From an uncultured Alistipes sp. (lineage in GTDB: Bacteria; Bacteroidota; Bacteroidia; Bacteroidales; UBA932): a stretch of 9,548 nt of DNA. The notes beneath the pieces are model-generated. The model was given only the letters and a program-made list of their open reading frames with translations, was not told where the DNA came from and made no database searches. Within the stretch, counting starts at the first letter, position 1. Every line of letters starts with the position of its first letter. This document shows positions 5,883 to 9,548 of this stretch, piece after piece. The stretch covers positions 1 through 9,548 of the forward strand of contig CABMPD010000027.1 of the NCBI GenBank assembly GCA_902388455.1, in the 5' to 3' direction. The position numbers and the translations under genes were made by a program.

Positions 5883-7027
5883 GGTGTCGTATAAAGCAAT
5901 GGTTTACGTGTGAATACAATGTGTGCCGGGATATCCCCGGTGGTTACTGACCACTTGCGCCTGCCGTCAGAAGAGAAGCAGTGCAGGGTACCAGGACTGA
6001 CATAGTCTCCGGCATCCGTTATCAGGATCTCGCCGGTCACGGGATGGACAGCTATGCTGTAAGGGGTACTGATCCTCACCTCGTCTGTGATAAAGCTGCG
6101 GGTGACTGTCTGCCGCGTCACTGTGTTGAATATTGCGTATGAGACACTCCAGTCCTGAGTCCCGTAGTTGAATCCGCTGCTGCATACGTAGAGAGAGTCT
6201 CCGCGGAGGGTCATGCTGCTGTTGGGCAGGTCCAGGGTATCTGTGCAGATGTCCGTCCTGGTATCGATTATAAAGGTCCTGGAAGGTACGCTGTAGTAAT
6301 CACCTCTGGAGGAGACATACAGGTTGCCGTGGAGGTCAGGCTCCAGACGGTGCAGGTTGATGCCCACGGGTATCCTGTACAGTTCCTTAAAACTTGCCAG
6401 GTCGATGACAGACACAGTGCTGTCATAGTCCGGCACCCTGTAGCCGCCGGAGTTGGCCACATACAGCTTGTCGCCGACTACAGCCATCTCCTCCGGTTGG
6501 TAGCCCACGATGCATGAGTCCACTATCTGAAGGCTGGAAGTGTCAATCTTCACCACCATGCCTATGCGGGCATCAGGATCAATCTTCACAGGACCGGCGT
6601 AGGCACTTACATACGCATACCTGCCCTTGAAGGCCAGATAGCGGCAGTTGGGCACGGCTATCTTGGTGATATGCCTGATGCTCTGCACATCCATAACCTC
6701 CACGTAATTGGAGCAGTTGATCACCGCCCACAACTTTCCGCCGTATATCCCGATGTCGTTGCCGACATCTCCCAGATCCTTCACCTCGTCGGGATTGCGC
6801 TCTCCGTAGATGTTGCGCGTGTACACTCCCGAGGAGTAGTCGTAGTAGTCCAACGAAGCCTTGTTGCTGCCCATATTGCCCTCATTGAGCAGGAAGAAAC
6901 CGCGGATATCGCCGGAGACGGAATCCCCGGGATTGACTTCCACCGGCTCGGAGGACAGTACTGGCCAGTCGCCGCGGCAACTGCAGAGTACCGCGGCTGC
7001 CGTAATTATTACAAACCATTTTTTCAT
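5879..7027 (-). CDS. btuG: BtuG-like cobalamin-binding beta-propeller lipoprotein
   Basis: This 382-residue lipoprotein has a signal peptide ending LCSC (Cys17). The mature protein opens with GFFLLNEGNMGSNKASLDYY (43-62) and has YVTN/YncE-like blade repeats: VEVMDVQSIRHITKIAV (109-125), GDKLYVANSGG (185-195), STVSVIDLASFKELYRIPVG (203-222), GNLYVSSRGD (234-243) and a closing YSIAVHPVTGEILITDAGDY (323-342). This matches the BtuG family, a surface-exposed seven-bladed propeller that binds B12 extremely tightly, caps the outer-membrane transporter BtuB and hands B12 to it. Its place directly after the receptor, with an ATGA overlap, and the cobalamin riboswitch upstream of the operon make the assignment strong. 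Its stop in turn overlaps the start of the next gene. The ligand is inferred from family and context; other cobamides may also bind. Confidence 0.85.
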   Translation of the reverse strand: MKKWFVIITAAAVLCSCRGDWPVLSSEPVEVNPGDSVSGDIRGFFLLNEGNMGSNKASLDYYDYSSGVYTRNIYGERNPDEVKDLGDVGNDIGIYGGKLWAVINCSNYVEVMDVQSIRHITKIAVPNCRYLAFKGRYAYVSAYAGPVKIDPDARIGMVVKIDTSSLQIVDSCIVGYQPEEMAVVGDKLYVANSGGYRVPDYDSTVSVIDLASFKELYRIPVGINLHRLEPDLHGNLYVSSRGDYYSVPSRTFIIDTRTDICTDTLDLPNSSMTLRGDSLYVCSSGFNYGTQDWSVSYAIFNTVTRQTVTRSFITDEVRISTPYSIAVHPVTGEILITDAGDYVSPGTLHCFSSDGRRKWSVTTGDIPAHIVFTRKPLLYTTP

Positions 7028-9081
7028 ATTGCAAGACTTAATGTTATTCTGAAATTAGTGCCCGGCATGGGATACCACTTCACCACCTCGTACTGCTGGT
7101 TGAAGATGTTGTTCACCTCCGCAGTCACCCCTATGTCCATCTTCTTTATGTGGAATACTTTTGAGACTGAGAGGTCGCTCGTGTACCAGGGCTGGATGTA
7201 GTTGACCGGCACATTGCCGCCCAGCATGTATCTCTCACCGGTGTAGACGAAACTGTAGTGGAAGTCCCACGTCCGGTAACTGACGCTCACCACAGCCGAT
7301 CCGCTGTGCAGCGGCACGTAAGGTATCTGGTCGCCGTATGTGCTGATGACTCCCTCATATCCTTCCTCTTTTCTACTGTCAGTGAAGTCCTGGGCCTTCT
7401 GGCAGGTGTAGTTCAGCCTGGCCGATACATTGACCGGTCCGAAGCGCAACGAAGGAGTCACGGAGACATCCACACCGCGGATCTCCACGTATCCCAGGTT
7501 GACCATAGTCCACACAAGCTGATTCGAGGTAGGGGTGGCTATAATCTTGTCTTTTACGGTGTTGTAGTACACATCCACACTGGCCTGCAGTCCGGTGAAC
7601 CAGTCGTGGCGCCAGGTCTTTTTATAAGCCGCGCCCAAGTTGTACTGGGTGGTATATTCGGGCTTGAGGTTGCGGTTGCCCAGCTGGACGTAGTACAGGT
7701 CGTTGAAAGTAGGCATGCGGAAGATTTTCTTGTAGAAAGCCCTCAGGCTCAGGCCTGCCCTCTTCCATGGAGTGTAGGAGACTATCACCGTGGGAGTCCA
7801 CTCGTTCTTGTCCCCAGCCGTCTCCATGCCACGCTTGCTGACATCATGGACGCAGGTATAGAGCAGGCTGGCCTGGGCGCTGAGACCGAATCCGAAATTG
7901 ACCGAGGTGGCCGCTGCCGAGAGGACGGTCACCCTGCGCGGCCGGATGAAATTGGCATTGAACATCTCCGTACCGTCTGCTTCCAGGCTGTTCCACTGAA
8001 GGTCGCAGGAGAGATTGGCGCTCCAGATCCGGCCGGCCGAGAAAAGGTGCGAGGTGGTCAGGTAAAGCTCCTGCTGCCAGTAATGATTGTCCATCGGCTG
8101 GAGGGTACTGTGCGGAGGCATTGTGTAGTTCATGTAATCATTGGCATATTTGGCCTGTAGCTTGAAACTGTAGAAATCCGCCGCCCGGTGCGTAACCGCC
8201 GACTGCACGAAGATATTGCGGTCCTTCTGCCGGTCCTCGTTCAGAAGCGATATGCCGTAGTCCTCTTTGACCGCCGCCCCGGGGTAGCCCCTATCCGACC
8301 AGTAGAAATAGCCTTTGAGCATGAAGTCCGTCCCCGGCATCTGCCCGAACAGGCCCGCTTCCGCCCTGACATACATCACGTCCCCGTTGCGGCGCACCTC
8401 GGTCGTGTCGTAGCCTCCGTCCCTCTGGTACCGGAACTTGTAGCGCCCTGACGTACTGAGAAATTCCGCATTGACCGAGGTGCTGAAATACCGGCCCAGG
8501 CGGTGCTCCCACAGGCCCGAGAAGTCGATGAGGTCGAATGAGCCGCTGCGCAACTTGAAATTCAGATTGTTCCGTCTGTCTCCGCTGAATTTAGGCCTCC
8601 GCGAGACCATATACAGTGCTGCCGCAGAGGCATAGTCCCTGGCAGATTGGAATATATCGCTCTTCTGCCCGTTATATACCGACAGTACCTCCATATTGTC
8701 CATGGAGAACTTGCCCAGATCCACCGTCCCGTTCTGGGCATTGGATATCTGTATACCGTCGTAGAATACCCCTACGTGCTGGCTGCCGAGACTGCGGACA
8801 TTGACCGTCTTCAGGCCCCCTATGCCGCCATAGTCCTTGATCTGCACGCCTGAGAAATAGCGGAGGGCATCGGCTATCGAATTGGAACTAAGCCTTTGAA
8901 GCTGTTGTCCGGACAGTCTCTGTGCCGGCACGATCTCTCTTATCCGCTCAGCTGTGACCACCACCTCGCCGAGGGTATCGACGGGTGTCTCCGGGATTCC
9001 GTCCTGGGCCCGGAGCGCGGCTGTCAGAGACAGCATGAGCGTGATGATAGGTAAAACTGTACCTGCTTTCTTATAATTCAT
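7024..9081 (-). CDS. btuB: BtuB-like TonB-dependent outer-membrane receptor for cobalamin
   Basis: This is a 685-residue TonB-dependent receptor. The chosen start (ATG 9081) gives a normal signal peptide (MNYKKAGTVLPIITLMLSL, cleavage after ALRA, about residue 25). The frame stays open to another ATG at 9165, but those 28 extra residues have no signal character and cover leader structures. The TonB box is EVVVTA (39-44). The plug domain follows to about residue 160 (IADALRYFSGVQIKDYGG, VRSLGSQHVGVFYDGIQI, MEVLSVYNGQ), then a 22-strand-type barrel with alternating aromatic strands, ending in ITLSLAI. There is no SusC-like N-terminal carboxypeptidase-regulatory domain, and the size fits BtuB rather than SusC. 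It should take up B12 across the outer membrane using TonB-ExbBD energy. It is the first gene of the operon, under the riboswitch, and its stop overlaps the btuG-like start. A different cobamide preference is possible. Confidence 0.88.
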   Translation of the reverse strand: MNYKKAGTVLPIITLMLSLTAALRAQDGIPETPVDTLGEVVVTAERIREIVPAQRLSGQQLQRLSSNSIADALRYFSGVQIKDYGGIGGLKTVNVRSLGSQHVGVFYDGIQISNAQNGTVDLGKFSMDNMEVLSVYNGQKSDIFQSARDYASAAALYMVSRRPKFSGDRRNNLNFKLRSGSFDLIDFSGLWEHRLGRYFSTSVNAEFLSTSGRYKFRYQRDGGYDTTEVRRNGDVMYVRAEAGLFGQMPGTDFMLKGYFYWSDRGYPGAAVKEDYGISLLNEDRQKDRNIFVQSAVTHRAADFYSFKLQAKYANDYMNYTMPPHSTLQPMDNHYWQQELYLTTSHLFSAGRIWSANLSCDLQWNSLEADGTEMFNANFIRPRRVTVLSAAATSVNFGFGLSAQASLLYTCVHDVSKRGMETAGDKNEWTPTVIVSYTPWKRAGLSLRAFYKKIFRMPTFNDLYYVQLGNRNLKPEYTTQYNLGAAYKKTWRHDWFTGLQASVDVYYNTVKDKIIATPTSNQLVWTMVNLGYVEIRGVDVSVTPSLRFGPVNVSARLNYTCQKAQDFTDSRKEEGYEGVISTYGDQIPYVPLHSGSAVVSVSYRTWDFHYSFVYTGERYMLGGNVPVNYIQPWYTSDLSVSKVFHIKKMDIGVTAEVNNIFNQQYEVVKWYPMPGTNFRITLSLAI

Positions 9082-9113
9082 TGCCAAATAATTTTCCAAC
9101 TCCCGGGATTTCC

Positions 9114-9126
9114 CCGTACCATACGG
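9114..9126 (-). other. Small hairpin ahead of the btuB ribosome-binding region
   Basis: The transcript can form a perfect 5-bp stem (CCGTA/TACGG) closed by a 3-nt loop, about 30 nt before the btuB start codon. It may be part of the structure through which the riboswitch controls translation, or a chance hairpin. Confidence 0.3.
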
Positions 9127-9136
9127 CACAAGGGCA

Positions 9137-9205
9137 GACTGTCTGTTCCTGAAGAAGAAAACCATTCAGCATTGCCGCACCCGTACTCCCGCAGGGCAGA
9201 CAGTC
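9137..9205 (-). promoter_or_regulatory. Long-range inverted repeat in the leader, possible expression platform
   Basis: Nine bases at 9197-9205 (CAGACAGTC on the plus strand) are the exact complement of nine at 9137-9145 (GACTGTCTG), so the transcript can fold a 9-bp stem between the aptamer and the btuB start. No T-run follows, so it is not an intrinsic terminator. Bacteroidota cobalamin riboswitches mostly act on translation, so a switchable structure near the start region is plausible. This is inferred from base pairing alone. Confidence 0.4.
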
Positions 9206-9210
9206 CAAGT

Positions 9211-9399
9211 TGAAAGCAGGTCTTCTGACTTATTCCTCATCGCGGCAGCCTTCCCACCTCATAAGGCAGTGGCTAAAGAGATTACCGCGTGACTTCCGTC
9301 CCGAAGGACGTGGAAATTACAGCAGCGGGAACTGTCCGGGATTCTCACCCGGTTCCCTTTTAATTCCTCCACCGCAGAGCGGCGGACAGGAAACTTTCA
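9211..9399 (-). promoter_or_regulatory. Cobalamin (B12) riboswitch aptamer
   Basis: Read on the minus strand, all hallmarks of the cobalamin aptamer appear in order: a closing stem UGAAAG (9399-9394) with CUUUCA (9216-9211); GGGAACCGGGTGAGAATCCC with the conserved GGTGAGAATCC loop; the GACAGTTCCCGCTGCTGTAA core; a UUCG-capped hairpin (9310-9297); the GCCACTG element (9273-9267); and the B12-box segment GGGAAGGCTGCC (9255-9244). Binding of adenosylcobalamin or a related corrinoid normally turns expression of the downstream genes off. Here it precedes the btuB-like operon by about 130 nt, so the whole five-gene uptake operon should be expressed when B12 is scarce. The match to the consensus is strong enough that only the exact ends are uncertain. 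Confidence 0.96.
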
Positions 9400-9405
9400 G
9401 CGGGG

Positions 9406-9436
9406 CAAATATAGACAAAGTTCCGTTCCAACCAAA
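9406..9436 (-). promoter_or_regulatory. Promoter of the B12 uptake operon
   Basis: On the minus strand a -33 TTTG (9436-9433) and a -7 TATATTTG (9413-9406) are separated by exactly 19 bp, the Bacteroidales sigma-ABfr arrangement. Transcription should begin near 9399, right at the 5' stem of the riboswitch. The -33 element is formed from the end of the T-run of the upstream terminator. Confidence 0.85.
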
Positions 9437-9470
9437 AAAAAGAATCTTGCCGGACGCTTCCGGTCCGGCA
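9434..9470 (-). terminator. Intrinsic terminator of the gene entering from the right
   Basis: A perfect 8-bp stem (TGCCGGAC at 9448-9455 with GTCCGGCA at 9463-9470, 7-nt loop) is followed on the minus strand, after six bases, by eight T residues (9441-9434). It lies 22 bp after the stop codon at 9493 and insulates the B12 operon from the upstream gene. Confidence 0.8.
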
Positions 9471-9492
9471 GTGCGCAGTGGACACCGTAATC

Positions 9493-9546
9493 CTACTCCA
9501 TCCGCCCGTACTTCATCTCCTCCCCTTCCCTGTCGTACTGCTTGCG
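9493..9546 (-). CDS. C-terminus of an unidentified protein (partial)
   Basis: A minus-strand frame enters from the right edge and ends at TAG (9495-9493), giving RKQYDREGEEMKYGRME. This highly charged tail is too short to assign to a family. It is accepted as coding because a good intrinsic terminator follows it directly in the same direction and the other two minus frames give a less protein-like sequence. Confidence 0.5.
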   Translation of the reverse strand, partial: RKQYDREGEEMKYGRME

Positions 9547-9548
9547 CT

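Noticed and set aside
5052..5894. Plus-strand frame of 280 codons
   Set aside because: It is entirely antisense to the 323-aa lipoprotein and start of the operon gene before it, has no signal, motif or upstream site, and looks like a GC-rich shadow frame.
7258..8160. Plus-strand frame of 300 codons
   Set aside because: It lies antisense within the BtuB barrel region; the composition is a mirror of the barrel codons and no family features are visible.
9082..9165. Extended btuB start at ATG 9165, giving 713 residues
   Set aside because: The extra 28 residues lack signal-peptide character and cover leader hairpins, while the ATG at 9081 gives a normal signal peptide.

Overview
The window looks like a chromosomal segment of a Bacteroidales gut-type bacterium (Bacteroides, Parabacteroides, Alistipes or a relative). 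The evidence is exact Bacteroidetes sigma-ABfr -7 boxes (TAnnTTTG, one with a -33 TTTG at 19 bp), several outer-surface lipoproteins with lipobox signal peptides, and a BtuB/BtuG-type vitamin B12 uptake operon, which is typical of this order.

Right part, positions 9546 down to 2151, minus strand. The C-terminus of an unidentified gene ends at 9493 and is followed by a strong terminator hairpin. The T-run of that terminator contains the -33 box of the next promoter. That promoter drives a leader of about 320 nt carrying a textbook cobalamin riboswitch (9211-9399). Five tightly packed genes follow: a BtuB-like TonB-dependent receptor, a BtuG-like beta-propeller lipoprotein, a surface lipoprotein of a family I cannot name, and two further propeller lipoproteins of DUF5074 type (one with an extra N-terminal Ig-like region). 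Genes 1/2 and 2/3 overlap as ATGA; genes 4/5 are 2 bp apart; genes 3/4 are 34 bp apart. The natural reading is a B12-repressed operon in which surface lipoproteins capture corrinoids and pass them to the TonB-dependent receptor for import into the periplasm. Three related propellers in one transcript is the most distinctive feature. No periplasmic binding protein, ABC transporter or cobamide-remodelling gene is in the window.

Middle, 1775-2136, plus strand. A small multidrug resistance family exporter of the SugE/Gdx type has its own promoter and converges on the B12 operon with only 14 bp between the stop codons.

Left part, 3 to 1740. The C-terminus of a GNAT-like acetyltransferase (plus strand) is followed by about 200 bp with no gene but one inverted repeat. 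Next come a possible 26-residue membrane peptide and a 330-aa ORF6N-domain protein with a PLD-like C-terminal half, both on the minus strand. Between the ORF6N gene and the SMR gene lie two gene remnants on the minus strand: the C-terminal third of a NADAR-family N-glycosidase and, 5 bp downstream, what looks like the first 26 codons of a radical-SAM protein. This part is visibly more AT-rich than the B12 operon and looks like a rearranged accessory segment.
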